A stretch of 64,000 bases of DNA from Caulobacteraceae bacterium (GCA_019247715.1 JAFBAO010000069.1:21916-85915), one strand, 5' to 3'; counted from the stretch's first letter, positions 18,888-28,772 are shown. Made by a program: numbers and translations. Notes: generated from the sequence alone by a model not told the origin.

Positions 18888-20140
18888 GAGTGACGACCCT
18901 CGCCAACGGCGTTCGGGTGGTGGCCGACCCGGCGCCGGGCTACGAGACCCTCGCCCTGAGCGTGGCGGCTGGACGCGGGGCCCGTCAGGAGGACGAGGCC
19001 CGCTCGGGCTGGTCGCACCTCCTCGAGCACATGGTCTTCAAGGGCGCGGGCGCACGCTCGGCCCGCGACATCGTCGAGACGATCGAGGCGCGCGGCGGCT
19101 CGGTCAACGCCGCCACCGGCTACGAGCGGACCAGCTTCCAGGTGCGCAGCCTGGCGGATGGGCTGCAGCTCGGCATGGAGGTGGTGGCCGACCTGGTCCT
19201 TCGGCCCACCCTCGATCCGGACGACCTCGAGCGCGAGAAGCTGGTCGTGGCCCAGGAGATCGCCGAGGCCGCCGACACCCCGGACGACTTCGTCTTCGAC
19301 CTCGCCCAGGGCGCCGCCTTCGCGGACCAGCCGCTCGGCCGCCCGGTGCTTGGCAGCGAGGCCACCTTGGCGGGCGCCGATTCGGCGAGCCTCGCGGCCT
19401 GGCGCGCGCGCCTCTACGCGCCGGACCGCCTCGTGGTGAGCGCCGCCGGCGCGGTCGACGAAGACGAGCTCCTCGCCCTGGCGGAGCGCCTTTTCGGCGC
19501 CGCCGCAGCCGCGCCCGACACGCCTTTCCACCCCGCCCAGTTCACGGGCGGCAGCGTCGCCCAACGCCGATCGCTCGAGCAAGCGCACCTGGTCCTCACC
19601 TTGCCTGGCGTCGGGGTGACCGATCCGGCCTACTTCGCCTTGCGGCTTTTCGCCGAAGCGCTCGGCGGAGGCATGTCGAGCCGGCTGTTCCAGGAGGCGC
19701 GCGAGCGCCTGGGCCTCGCCTACGCCATCGACGCCTACGCCGAGTCCTACCAAGACGCGGGGATGCTGGGGGTCTACGCCGGCGCGGCGGCGGCCAACGC
19801 CGGCAAGCTCGCCGAACTGGTCGCGGTCGAGATTCTCAAGCTCGCCGAGGCGATCCCGGCGGACGAGCTGGCGCGGGCCAAGGCGCAGCTGAAGGCGTCG
19901 CTCTTCATGGCGCGGGAGGGGCTGGCGGCGCGCGCCGAGCAGGCCGCCGCCCAGCTGTTGGCGTTCGACCGCGTGCTCCCGACCGCCGAAATCGCCGAGG
20001 CCATCGATGCGGTCGAGCCGGCCGACCTCGCCCGTCTGGCCGCGCGGCTGCTGGGCGAGCGCCGCGCCGCGCCGGCGGTGCTGGGACCGGCCAAGGCGCT
20101 GGCCGCGGCCGAACGGTTCGAGCGCGCTCTGTTCGGCTGA
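18884..20140 (+). CDS. M16 family (pitrilysin-like) zinc peptidase
   Basis: HLLEHMVFKG (HxxEH) with downstream Glu region; LGGGMSSRLFQEARERLGLAYAI. Confidence 0.94.
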   Translation: MRVTTLANGVRVVADPAPGYETLALSVAAGRGARQEDEARSGWSHLLEHMVFKGAGARSARDIVETIEARGGSVNAATGYERTSFQVRSLADGLQLGMEVVADLVLRPTLDPDDLEREKLVVAQEIAEAADTPDDFVFDLAQGAAFADQPLGRPVLGSEATLAGADSASLAAWRARLYAPDRLVVSAAGAVDEDELLALAERLFGAAAAAPDTPFHPAQFTGGSVAQRRSLEQAHLVLTLPGVGVTDPAYFALRLFAEALGGGMSSRLFQEARERLGLAYAIDAYAESYQDAGMLGVYAGAAAANAGKLAELVAVEILKLAEAIPADELARAKAQLKASLFMAREGLAARAEQAAAQLLAFDRVLPTAEIAEAIDAVEPADLARLAARLLGERRAAPAVLGPAKALAAAERFERALFG

Positions 20141-20154
20141 CGAGGCCGTCCCGC

Positions 20155-21576
20155 TCAGCCACGGCGGCGCAGCTTTGGAAACCCCCAAGCGCCGGGGCCG
20201 AGGGAGGCCGTCCAATAGAGGGCCGCGGCGATCACCGCGACGTCGAGGTCGTAGAGATACCGGTAGTCGCAGGCGATCGAAATCACCGCGAAGCTGCCTG
20301 CAAAGGCGACGGCGGCGCCCAGCATGGCCGCCACGGCGACGTCCTCGGGCCGCCGGCGGCGAACAAGCAGGACGAGCAGCAAGACGCCCCCCGCGGCGAA
20401 GGCCAGGTGCGAGTAGACCGGCGTCGTGGCGAAGGCGAAAGCGTAGTCCGCCAGGGCGTCGTCGCGGATCGTCTTGCGGGGCGACAAGCCGGCGGCGATC
20501 ATTTCCTGGGCCGGCCCGTCGACCCCGGTGTAGATCGCTACGCACGCCTTGGGCCGAGGCGTCAGGAACACCCAGCGGAACGCCTGGGCGCGCACCCGAA
20601 GGTAGAGGAGCGGGTGGCGCAGGGCCAACCCTCTCCACTGGGCGCCGATCAGGCCCGCGGCCTCACCCCCCGCATCGACCTGCTCCACGACCGGCGCCAG
20701 GGGGTCGATTCGGACCGGCGAATAGAGGCGGGCGCCGGCGTCGCGGAGCAGCGCCTCGATTCTCGGCGCCTTGGCGTGGAGGACGCCGAGGCCCAGCCCC
20801 GGCGCCCGGGCGAGCGCGCCGGCGATGTCGTAGACCTGAAGGCTCTCCCACTCGTCCTCGATCGGCGCCGGAGTCTGCACCCGCGTCGACAAGGCGGCGG
20901 ACCCCGCCACCGCGAGAGCGACGGCGCCGGCGAGGAAGCCGAGGCCGTGTCGCCATCCCCGGCCCAGGTCGCCCCCAGCCGAGTCGCTGGCGATCCAGCC
21001 CACCGCGGCGGCGGCGAACGGAAGCGCCACCGCCCCGTTCTGACGCGCCAGCGCCGCCAGCGTCAGCAGCGACAGTCCTGCGCCCAGCAGCAGCCAGTAG
21101 CCTCCGCCCTTCGCCTTCGCGCGGCGGGCGGCCCAGGCGAGGCAGGCGAAGCCTGCGGTGGCCGAGCCGGCGAACAGCACGTCCTTCCAGACGATCGCCG
21201 GATAGATGGCGAGCTGCGGAATGGCCATGAAGAAGGCCGCCAAGACCACGGCGAGCCTCGAGAAGCGCCGCCCGAGCAGAACGAAGGCGGTCAGGGCTCC
21301 GAAGATCAGCAGCGTATCGAGGACGACGAAGAGCACCGCGCCGGGATGCAGGGCGTCCAGAACCCCAAGCAGCCAGGACATCACCGGCGGGTGGTGGCCG
21401 CCATAGACCGCCGCCCTGCCTTCGGCCAGCTGGACGACCGAGTCGTAGGAGAGATGGCCGGGAAGATTCAGCCACAGGCAAACGGCCGCGCCGGCGCCGA
21501 TGATCGCCGCCGCCATCAGGCGCGACTTCGGATCGCCCGCGAGCAGTCCCTCACCGGCCGACACGGCCTTCCCCAA
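20155..21576 (-). CDS. polytopic membrane protein, GT-C-like glycosyltransferase family candidate
   Basis: Many TM segments; HLSYDSVVQLAEGRAAVYGGHHPPVMSWLLG and AIVWKDVLFAGS resemble DUF6020/GT-C type proteins. Confidence 0.6.
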   Translation of the reverse strand: MGKAVSAGEGLLAGDPKSRLMAAAIIGAGAAVCLWLNLPGHLSYDSVVQLAEGRAAVYGGHHPPVMSWLLGVLDALHPGAVLFVVLDTLLIFGALTAFVLLGRRFSRLAVVLAAFFMAIPQLAIYPAIVWKDVLFAGSATAGFACLAWAARRAKAKGGGYWLLLGAGLSLLTLAALARQNGAVALPFAAAAVGWIASDSAGGDLGRGWRHGLGFLAGAVALAVAGSAALSTRVQTPAPIEDEWESLQVYDIAGALARAPGLGLGVLHAKAPRIEALLRDAGARLYSPVRIDPLAPVVEQVDAGGEAAGLIGAQWRGLALRHPLLYLRVRAQAFRWVFLTPRPKACVAIYTGVDGPAQEMIAAGLSPRKTIRDDALADYAFAFATTPVYSHLAFAAGGVLLLVLLVRRRRPEDVAVAAMLGAAVAFAGSFAVISIACDYRYLYDLDVAVIAAALYWTASLGPGAWGFPKLRRRG

Positions 21577-21637
21577 ATGCGATCACGACTTGTCTGGCGC
21601 TGTTCGGCCGGCTTCGTCAATGCGAGCGCGAGTCGCG

Positions 21638-23137
21638 TCAGCCGGGGCCGCTGGCTTGCGAATCGCCGGTCTCATGCGACTTGGCCTCGCCGTTCGAGGG
21701 GCCGGAACCACCGCCGCCGGCCGAGCCCGAGCCGGCGGCTCGTCCGGCGTCGGACGTCCCATTGTCCCGGCTGTCGGTGTAGGCCGGCGCCAGGGTCGTC
21801 GGTGTCGGGCCGCTGAGGACGCCGGACCGTTCCGGCGCCGCCAGCTGGCCGGCGGGCCTCACCAGCCTGCGGCGCAGGGACGCCACCTGACCATCGGATA
21901 CGGCCGGCGCGCGGTTTCCCCAGGCGTTACGCACATAGGTCGCGACTGCGGCGACCTGCTGGTTGTCGAGCTTCCAGGCGTAGGCCGGCATGGAAAGCCC
22001 TGTCGGCCGAGCCGCGGTGGGAGTCGACTGGACGCCGGTGAGAATGAAGTGGAGCGTGGTGAGCGGATTGGCCTGCTGAAGGTTGGCGTCGCCCTTGAGC
22101 GGCGGAAAGACGCCGGGGACGCCTTCGCCGCCCGCCCGATGGCAGGCCGAGCAGCTGTCGGCGTAGATCGCTTCCCCAGCCTGCAGCTGACCGGCCGGCG
22201 GGGCCGATCCGGTCGCGGGCGGCGAGGTGGGCAGATCGGCCAGATAGGCTGCGATCGCCTCCAGGTCCGCCGGGGCCGCGAGCGAAGTTGAGAAGTCGAC
22301 GACCTCGCCCATCTCGGCGGACGCCGCCGCGTGGACGTTGCCGCCCGTCTTCAGGAAACGGATCAGGTCGGCGCGCGACCAGCCGCCCAGACCCTTGCGC
22401 GGGTTGGGGGTGAGATCGGGCGCAAACCAGTCGCCGAACTTCCCGCCCCGGAGGTAGGCGCTCGTCTTCGGTGCGCCGAACAAGTTCGTCCCGGTGTGGC
22501 AGGCGCCGCAGTGCCCGAGCCCTTCGACCAGATAAGCCCCCCGGTTCCATGCGCTCGGCTTGGCGGGATTGGGCCGGTATTCGCCGGGGCGAAGGAAGAG
22601 CCAGTTCCAAAGAATCATCACCGTCCGGATGTTGAACGGAAACGGAAGCTGGTCGCGCCGCGGGGCGTTCCGGACGGGCGGGACTGTCTTCAGATAGGCG
22701 AAAATGGCGTCGGAATCCGCCCGGTCGACCCGGGTGTAGTAGTTGTAGGGGAAGGCCGGGTAGAGGTGGTGTCCCTCGTCATCGATCCCCCGGTGCAGGG
22801 CCCGGTAGAACTGATCGGCGGTCCAAGACCCGATGCCGGTGTCGTGGTCGGGGGTGATGTTGGCCGAGAGGATGGTCCCGAACGGGGTCTGCAAAGGCCT
22901 GCCGCCGGCGAAGGGCGCGCCACCCTTGGCGGTGTGACAGGCGACACAGTCGCCAAGCGCGGCGAGGTAGCGGCCCTGCTCAGACGCCGAGGTGGCGGCG
23001 GCCGACAGCTGGGCGGCGGGCGTCGCCCCAGCGCCGCCGCTCGAGGGCTGGCCGCAAACACCGCCGGCCGCGATCGCGGCGCCGAGCGTCGTGACGGCGG
23101 CGAGAGCGCCAATCGCAGAGCTTGGCGGCGGGCGCAT
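21638..23137 (-). CDS. tri-heme cytochrome c, gluconate 2-dehydrogenase cytochrome subunit-like
   Basis: Three CxxCH motifs (CVACH, CGACH, CSACH); adjacent to GMC oxidoreductase. Confidence 0.9.
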   Translation of the reverse strand: MRPPPSSAIGALAAVTTLGAAIAAGGVCGQPSSGGAGATPAAQLSAAATSASEQGRYLAALGDCVACHTAKGGAPFAGGRPLQTPFGTILSANITPDHDTGIGSWTADQFYRALHRGIDDEGHHLYPAFPYNYYTRVDRADSDAIFAYLKTVPPVRNAPRRDQLPFPFNIRTVMILWNWLFLRPGEYRPNPAKPSAWNRGAYLVEGLGHCGACHTGTNLFGAPKTSAYLRGGKFGDWFAPDLTPNPRKGLGGWSRADLIRFLKTGGNVHAAASAEMGEVVDFSTSLAAPADLEAIAAYLADLPTSPPATGSAPPAGQLQAGEAIYADSCSACHRAGGEGVPGVFPPLKGDANLQQANPLTTLHFILTGVQSTPTAARPTGLSMPAYAWKLDNQQVAAVATYVRNAWGNRAPAVSDGQVASLRRRLVRPAGQLAAPERSGVLSGPTPTTLAPAYTDSRDNGTSDAGRAAGSGSAGGGGSGPSNGEAKSHETGDSQASGPG

Positions 23138-23147
23138 CGGCTCGCGC

Positions 23148-24914
23148 CTATGCCAGAACCAACGGGCCGGGCGACTTCAGGTATTGGCTGCGGATCGCTT
23201 CGAGCGACCAGTAGGCCAGGGCCGCCACGGTGTCGGTCGGGTTGTAGCCAGGGTTCTGGGGAAAGGCGCTGGCGCCCATGATGAACAGATTGGGGACGTC
23301 CCAGGCCTGCAGGTAGCGGTTCACGACGCTGGACTTCGGATCGGCGCCCATCATCGCGCCGCCGGTGTTGTGGGTGGTCTGGTAGGGGACGATGTCGTAG
23401 TGGCCGCTGCGCTTGTTGATCTTGATTTCGCGCGGCCCCATGGCGCGGGCGATCTCGCTCGCCCGGTCAGTGATGTAGTCCGACATGCGGTGCTCGTTGT
23501 CGGTGAAGTCGAAGGTCATCCGCAGCAGCGGGCGCCCGTAGACGTCGCGGTAGGTCGGGTCGAGATCGAGGTAGTTGCCGCGGTGGCTCATCACCGACCC
23601 GTGGGTGACCACCGACATGGTCTTCAGATAATTCTCGGCGATCGCCCGTTTCCACGTGCCGCCCCAGCTGGGCGTGCCCTCGGGCGTCGGATGGGTCTCG
23701 ATCGGCCGCGCGCCGGTCTGGACCACCCCGACATAGCCGCCGCCGATGAAGCCGAGGCGGGAATGGTCGAAGTTGTCGCCATTCCACTCGTCGCAGATCA
23801 TCCCGTGGGCGCCTGCGCCGATGAACGGGTTCATGATCTTGTCGTCGAAGAAGAGGTTGATCGAGCTGGTGATCTGGTAGGCGTAGTTCTTGCCCACCAG
23901 CCCCTCGCCGGTATCGGGGTCGTAAGGCCGGCCAATCCCCGACAACAGCAGCAGCCGCACGTTGTGCAGGATGTAGGCGCAGAGCACGATCAGTTCGGCG
24001 GGCTGCTCGAAGATCTGGCCGCTCGCGTCCACGTAGTCGACGCTGACGGCGCGCTTGCCGGTGGAATCGCGGTTGATCTTGGTCACTTCGCACTCGGTCT
24101 TGAGCGTGAAGTTCGGTTTGCGCATCAGCACCGGCAGAATGGTGGTCTGGGCGCTGGCCTTCGAATAGTTGCCGCAGCCGAACTTTTCGCAGAACCCGCA
24201 GTAGGTGCAGGGGCCGAGCTGGACGCCGAGCGGGTTCACATAGGCGCGCGAGAGGTTCGCCGCCGGGTGCGGAAACGGCTTGTACCCGAGTCTGGAGGCG
24301 GCCTCCCCGAAGAGCGTCGGAGGCCAGGTGAGCTGCAGCGGCGGATTCGGGTACTCGCGGGATCTCGGTCCCTCGAAGGGGTTGCCGCCCGCTTGAATCT
24401 GGCCGTTCAAGTTGCCCGCCTTGCCGCTCGCCCCGCAGAGGTACTCGAAGCGGTCATAATGCGGCTCCAGCTCCCGGTAGCTCACGCCCCAATCCTGGAT
24501 GGTCATGCCGTCCGGGATCGCGACCTTGCCGTAGCGGGAGAGGTTGTGGCTGCGGGCCACGAAGTCGCTCTCGAGGAACCGCCAGATCTGGCCGTTCCAG
24601 TGCACGCCGGCGCCGCCGACATTCGCGCCGGGCAGGAAGGAGCCCAGCCGCCGCATCGGCAGCGCGGTCTGGGCGGCGTCGTTGCGGAACGTGAGCGTCT
24701 CGTGCGCCAGGCGCTCGAAGAGCTCGTAGCGCCAGTAATAGCGCAGCTCGTCCTGGTCGAAGGTCGGCGCGAAGTGGGTGGGCGTGTCGCGCCACGCCCC
24801 TCGCTCGAGCGCCAGCACCTTCAGTCCTGCGTCCGAAAGCTCCTGGGCGACAATGGCGCCCGTCCAGCCGAAGCCGACCACCAGCACGTCCACGGGGGCC
24901 AGCCGTGTCGGCAT
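23148..24914 (-). CDS. GMC oxidoreductase, gluconate 2-dehydrogenase flavoprotein subunit-like
   Basis: VLVVGFGWTGAIVAQELSDAGLKVLALERG Rossmann; GPCTYCGFCEKFGC Cys cluster; NPGYNPTDTVAALAYWS C-terminus. Confidence 0.9.
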   Translation of the reverse strand: MPTRLAPVDVLVVGFGWTGAIVAQELSDAGLKVLALERGAWRDTPTHFAPTFDQDELRYYWRYELFERLAHETLTFRNDAAQTALPMRRLGSFLPGANVGGAGVHWNGQIWRFLESDFVARSHNLSRYGKVAIPDGMTIQDWGVSYRELEPHYDRFEYLCGASGKAGNLNGQIQAGGNPFEGPRSREYPNPPLQLTWPPTLFGEAASRLGYKPFPHPAANLSRAYVNPLGVQLGPCTYCGFCEKFGCGNYSKASAQTTILPVLMRKPNFTLKTECEVTKINRDSTGKRAVSVDYVDASGQIFEQPAELIVLCAYILHNVRLLLLSGIGRPYDPDTGEGLVGKNYAYQITSSINLFFDDKIMNPFIGAGAHGMICDEWNGDNFDHSRLGFIGGGYVGVVQTGARPIETHPTPEGTPSWGGTWKRAIAENYLKTMSVVTHGSVMSHRGNYLDLDPTYRDVYGRPLLRMTFDFTDNEHRMSDYITDRASEIARAMGPREIKINKRSGHYDIVPYQTTHNTGGAMMGADPKSSVVNRYLQAWDVPNLFIMGASAFPQNPGYNPTDTVAALAYWSLEAIRSQYLKSPGPLVLA

Positions 24915-25642
24915 CAGCGCGGCCGCCAGGAAGGCCGGCCCTCGAGTCCCACCGGCGGCAGCGCAAGCCGTTCGCCGTGGCGCGACACGTAGGGGGCGTA
25001 GTCGTAACGTGCGCCTGGAAAGCCGATCAGCTTCCAGCCGACCATGTCCCGGTTGCCGCCATAGATCGGATCGGACCAGAAGCCCTCGAGAACGTTCTGC
25101 AGGAACATCTCGAAGAAGGCCTTGCCGTCGATCCCGCCAAGCTCGACCGCTCCCTTTTCGAGCCGGGTCAGGAAGGCGTCCTGGTCGGCGGCGGCGAGGC
25201 CGGCGAAAGTCTCGCCCTTGAACTCGCGCCGGCAGGCGTGGTCGATCGCCGCGATGGCGGCCCGGTAGAGGTCGGCCGGCGTGTAGCGGCTCTGGTAGCC
25301 TTGGGTCGTCTCGCCCGCGCTCCAGGGGCCTTGCATGTACCAGCGCGTCGCGTGACCGAACTCTCCAGCCAGCTGGCGGTCGATGAACTCGGGCACCCCC
25401 GCCTCAACCGCCCCCGGACCGAGATCGTCCTTCGGGATCAGCCGCGCGGCGGTGGCCTTGACGAAGGCGGCCTCAGCCGAAGTGAAGAAGACATAGGCCT
25501 CGCCCCCGCCAACTCCCGCCGGGGCGGCCGCGCCGCCGGTCCACGGATATTCGCCTCGGAACTCGGTCGCTCCAGCCGCCGCCGGCGCGGCGCTTATCAA
25601 CCCCGCTGCGATGAGGCGCCGGCGGCTGACGCCCGACGTCAT
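24914..25642 (-). CDS. gluconate 2-dehydrogenase subunit 3 family protein (Tat-type signal)
   Basis: SRRRLIAAGLISAAPAAAGA signal; FFTSAEAAFVKATAARLIPKDDLGPGA; start at MTSGVSRRR. Confidence 0.87.
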   Translation of the reverse strand: MTSGVSRRRLIAAGLISAAPAAAGATEFRGEYPWTGGAAAPAGVGGGEAYVFFTSAEAAFVKATAARLIPKDDLGPGAVEAGVPEFIDRQLAGEFGHATRWYMQGPWSAGETTQGYQSRYTPADLYRAAIAAIDHACRREFKGETFAGLAAADQDAFLTRLEKGAVELGGIDGKAFFEMFLQNVLEGFWSDPIYGGNRDMVGWKLIGFPGARYDYAPYVSRHGERLALPPVGLEGRPSWRPR

Positions 25643-25779
25643 CCCCGTCGCTTTCCTGGGATCGAATCGGGGATCGGGACGCTTGACGCCATGATGAGCG
25701 CCTAACCTCGGTCGCCGCCGTTGGTTCCTCACCGCCTCAGCTCTTGGCAAACCAGACCGGCCGTGGGCAAAGTCCGGCG

Positions 25780-26391
25780 ATGGCCCTGCTGGACTGGATG
25801 GCCTCGGATCACGACCTGCGCCTCGACGGCGAAGGGGTGCGTCTGCGCCCGCACCGCAGCGGCGACTTCGCCGAATGGGCGGCGTTGCGGGCCCGCTCGC
25901 GCGCCTTCCTGCAGCCCTGGGAGCCGACCTGGCCGATCGACGACCTGACGCGGGGCGCCTGGCGTCGGCGCCTTTCCGCCTACGCCCACGACATGGAGCG
26001 CGGTCTGGCCTTCCCGTTCCTGGTCTTCCGCCAGAACGATGGGGCCATGGTGGGCGGAATCACCTTGTCGAACATCCGCCGCGGCGTCGCCCAGGTCGGC
26101 TCGATCGGCTACTGGGTCGGGCTTCCCCACACCCGCCAGGGATACACCGTGGCCGCCGTCCGGGCCGTGACCCGATTCTCCTTCGGGCGGCTCGGCCTGC
26201 ACCGGGTGGAAGCGGCCTGCATCCCCACCAACGAGGCGTCTCGCGGCGTCCTCCTGAAAGCCGGCTTCACCCAGGAGGGACTCGCTCGGGCTTATCTGAG
26301 AATTAACGGTGTCTGGCATGATCATCTGCTGTTCGGGTTGATCTCGCCGGCGCCCGCCGACGAGCAGAGGAGCGAGGACGTGCTGGTCTGA
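25780..26391 (+). CDS. GNAT family N-acetyltransferase (RimJ-like)
   Basis: VRLRPHRSGDFAEWAALR, GSIGYWVGLPHTRQGYTVAAVRAVTRFSFGRLGLHRVEAACIPTNEASRGVLLKAGFTQEG. Confidence 0.92.
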   Translation: MALLDWMASDHDLRLDGEGVRLRPHRSGDFAEWAALRARSRAFLQPWEPTWPIDDLTRGAWRRRLSAYAHDMERGLAFPFLVFRQNDGAMVGGITLSNIRRGVAQVGSIGYWVGLPHTRQGYTVAAVRAVTRFSFGRLGLHRVEAACIPTNEASRGVLLKAGFTQEGLARAYLRINGVWHDHLLFGLISPAPADEQRSEDVLV

Positions 26392-26424
26392 TGGACCGGG
26401 GCTTCTCGCGGCCGCGGGAGGCAG

Positions 26425-28086
26425 ATGTCGTCGGCGGAAAGACTCGCGTGGGACGCCACCACGGTCCTGGAGGCCCTGGGCGCCGCAGATGCGGCGCTGT
26501 GGCTGTGGGAGCCTGAGCGAGACCGTCTGCGACTGAATGGCGCAAGCCGAGCCCTTGGCCTCGGGCCCCTGGCGCCGGAAGCCCAGTCAGCCGCCCTGCG
26601 GGCCCTGGTGCTGCCGCAGGACCGGGCGGCCGCCGAAGACCTCCTCAGGGTGCGTGAACCGGGTTCGCAGATCTCGGCGCGCCTCAGGATGCGCGGGGCC
26701 GAGCCTTGCCTTTGGCGTGGCGTCTGGCTGGAAGAGGGCCTGCGCGCAGCGGGCGTGATCGCCCGGGAAATCCGCTTCAGCGGCTCGGAGAAGGATCCCC
26801 TCACTGGCCTCCTCGACCGTCGCAGCTTCCTCGCCCGGGCGCGCGAACAGCTGGCCGCGCCGGGCGCCTATCAGGTGGTGGTGGCCGACCTCATTCGGCT
26901 TCGGCGCCTCAACGAGGCTCTCGGCCACGAACGGGCCGATCTCGTCCTGGCGGCGCTGGGGTCGCGTCTGGCGGCCGCCTTCCCGCGCGAGGCGTTGATG
27001 GGGCGGATCGGCGAGGACGAGTTCGCGGTGCTGCTTGAGCAGGGCGAGAACGCCTCGGAGATGCTGCGCGCGGCGCTGGAGCAGCCGCTGAGGGTAGCCG
27101 GCTTCGACATCCATCCGGCGCTGGCCATCGGGGCGGTGCTGGCCGACGGCGGCGACGACGCCCAGGAGGCGGCCGAGCTGCTGCGACGGGCGGAACTGGC
27201 GGTGGAAGCTGCCAAGGCGGCCGGGCGCGGCGGCCAGGCGGCGGCCTACGGGCGCGCCCTGGAGAGCGACGGCCTTTCGCGGCTCGCCCTGGAGGCCGAC
27301 CTTCGCGGCGCCATCGATCGGGGCGAGATCGCCGCCTTCTTCCAGCCGATCGTGCGCCTGGCCACGGGCGAGCTTTCGGGGTTCGAGGCGCTGGCCCGGT
27401 GGCGCCACCCGCGACGCGGCTTCCTGGCCCCCGACGACTTCCTCGGCCTGATGTCGGAGATGGGCATGATGGCCGAGCTGGGCTCGCACATGATGCGGGC
27501 CTCGGCCGAGCAGCTCGGGGCCTGGCGCCGGGCCCACCCGGCGGTCGACCACCTGACCATCAGCGTCAACCTGTCCACCGGCGAGATCGACCGCGAGGGG
27601 CTGGTGGACGAGGTCGCAGACCTTGTCCGTCGCCACAACCTGAGGCGCGGATCGCTGAAGCTCGAGATCACCGAAAGCGACATCATGCGCGACCCCGAGC
27701 GGGCCGCGGTGACGCTGCGGGCGCTGCGGGACGCCGGCGCGGGGCTGGCGCTCGACGACTTTGGCACCGGCTTCTCGTCGCTCTCCTACCTGACCCGTCT
27801 GCCGTTCGACACGCTGAAGATCGACCGCTACTTCGTGCGCACGATGGCGACCAACGATGGCTCGGCCAAGATCGTCCGCTCGGTGATCAAGCTCGGCCAG
27901 GATCTGGCGCTGGAGGTGGTCGCCGAGGGTGTGGAGAACGGGGTGATGGCCCGCGCCCTGCTGGAGCTGGGCTGCGACTACGGCCAGGGCTACGGCTACG
28001 CGCCGGCCCTCTCGCCGCAGGAGGCCGAGGTCTATCTCAACGAATGCTACGCCGACGGCGCCGCGCCGGTGAAGGCCAGGGGCTAG
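26425..28086 (+). CDS. pdeA: degenerate GGDEF (GEDEF) - EAL domain c-di-GMP phosphodiesterase, PdeA-like
   Basis: MGRIGEDEFAVLL; FEALARWRHP; LEITESDIM; DDFGTGFSSLSYLTRLPFDTLKIDRYFV; VVAEGVEN; C-terminus ...KARG. Confidence 0.85.
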   Translation: MSSAERLAWDATTVLEALGAADAALWLWEPERDRLRLNGASRALGLGPLAPEAQSAALRALVLPQDRAAAEDLLRVREPGSQISARLRMRGAEPCLWRGVWLEEGLRAAGVIAREIRFSGSEKDPLTGLLDRRSFLARAREQLAAPGAYQVVVADLIRLRRLNEALGHERADLVLAALGSRLAAAFPREALMGRIGEDEFAVLLEQGENASEMLRAALEQPLRVAGFDIHPALAIGAVLADGGDDAQEAAELLRRAELAVEAAKAAGRGGQAAAYGRALESDGLSRLALEADLRGAIDRGEIAAFFQPIVRLATGELSGFEALARWRHPRRGFLAPDDFLGLMSEMGMMAELGSHMMRASAEQLGAWRRAHPAVDHLTISVNLSTGEIDREGLVDEVADLVRRHNLRRGSLKLEITESDIMRDPERAAVTLRALRDAGAGLALDDFGTGFSSLSYLTRLPFDTLKIDRYFVRTMATNDGSAKIVRSVIKLGQDLALEVVAEGVENGVMARALLELGCDYGQGYGYAPALSPQEAEVYLNECYADGAAPVKARG

Positions 28087-28661
28087 GCCCGTCCCGCCTG
28101 CGACGACAGCTTTTCGGCCGCGAAGCCGAGCTTGGCCAGCGCCTGGGACCACTTGTGCTCGTGGTCGTCGCCGAAGATCAGCCGCTCGTCCGGCTCGCAG
28201 GTGAGCCAGGTGTTCTCGCGGATCTCGCGCTCGAGCTGGCCGGCGCCCCAGCCGGCGTAGCCGAGCGCCATGAGCGAGCGGCGCGGGCGCCGGTTGTGGC
28301 CCGCCAGCGCCTCGAGCACGTCGCGGGTGGCGGTGAGGCGCACGCCCGGGATGATCGACAGGCTCGACTCGGGCGACACGTAGTCGTCGGTGTGCAGGAC
28401 GAACCCCCGATCGCGCTCCACCGGACCGCCCATCAGCACCAGGTCTTCCGGCATTTCGATCGACGAGCTGACGCCCAGGCGCTTCAGGAGGTTCGGGACG
28501 CTCAACCCCTCCACTGGCCGGTTCACGGTCAGCCCCATCGCGTGCTCGGCGTTGTGGGCGCAGAGGAAGATGACCGCCCGCTCGAACCTCGGATCGCCGA
28601 TCCCGGGCATGGCGATAAGGAGCCGTCCGGTGAGGAACGCTCCGTCGTCGTCGTCGGACAT
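28083..28661 (-). CDS. YqgE/AlgH family protein (DUF179)
   Basis: LTGRLLIAMPGIGDPRFERAVIFLCAHNAEHAMGLTVNRP; GYAGWGAGQLEREI. Confidence 0.92.
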   Translation of the reverse strand: MSDDDDGAFLTGRLLIAMPGIGDPRFERAVIFLCAHNAEHAMGLTVNRPVEGLSVPNLLKRLGVSSSIEMPEDLVLMGGPVERDRGFVLHTDDYVSPESSLSIIPGVRLTATRDVLEALAGHNRRPRRSLMALGYAGWGAGQLEREIRENTWLTCEPDERLIFGDDHEHKWSQALAKLGFAAEKLSSQAGRA

Positions 28662-28772
28662 AGGATCATGATCGGAGTCGAACGCGGCGCTTTCAAGCCC
28701 TGGCCGCCAGCATGCGCCTTGGCGAGGGCGCCGGCGGCCCTTATGTGCGGGTCTCGTCCTGGAGGAGATGAG

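Noticed and set aside
22992-24992. 666-aa + strand ORF antisense to the GMC oxidoreductase
   Set aside because: Shadow frame of a well-supported minus-strand gene; no domain motifs.
28664-28673. Palindrome GATCATGATC near the yqgE start
   Set aside because: A short palindrome built from two GATC words; likely by chance, with no supporting context.
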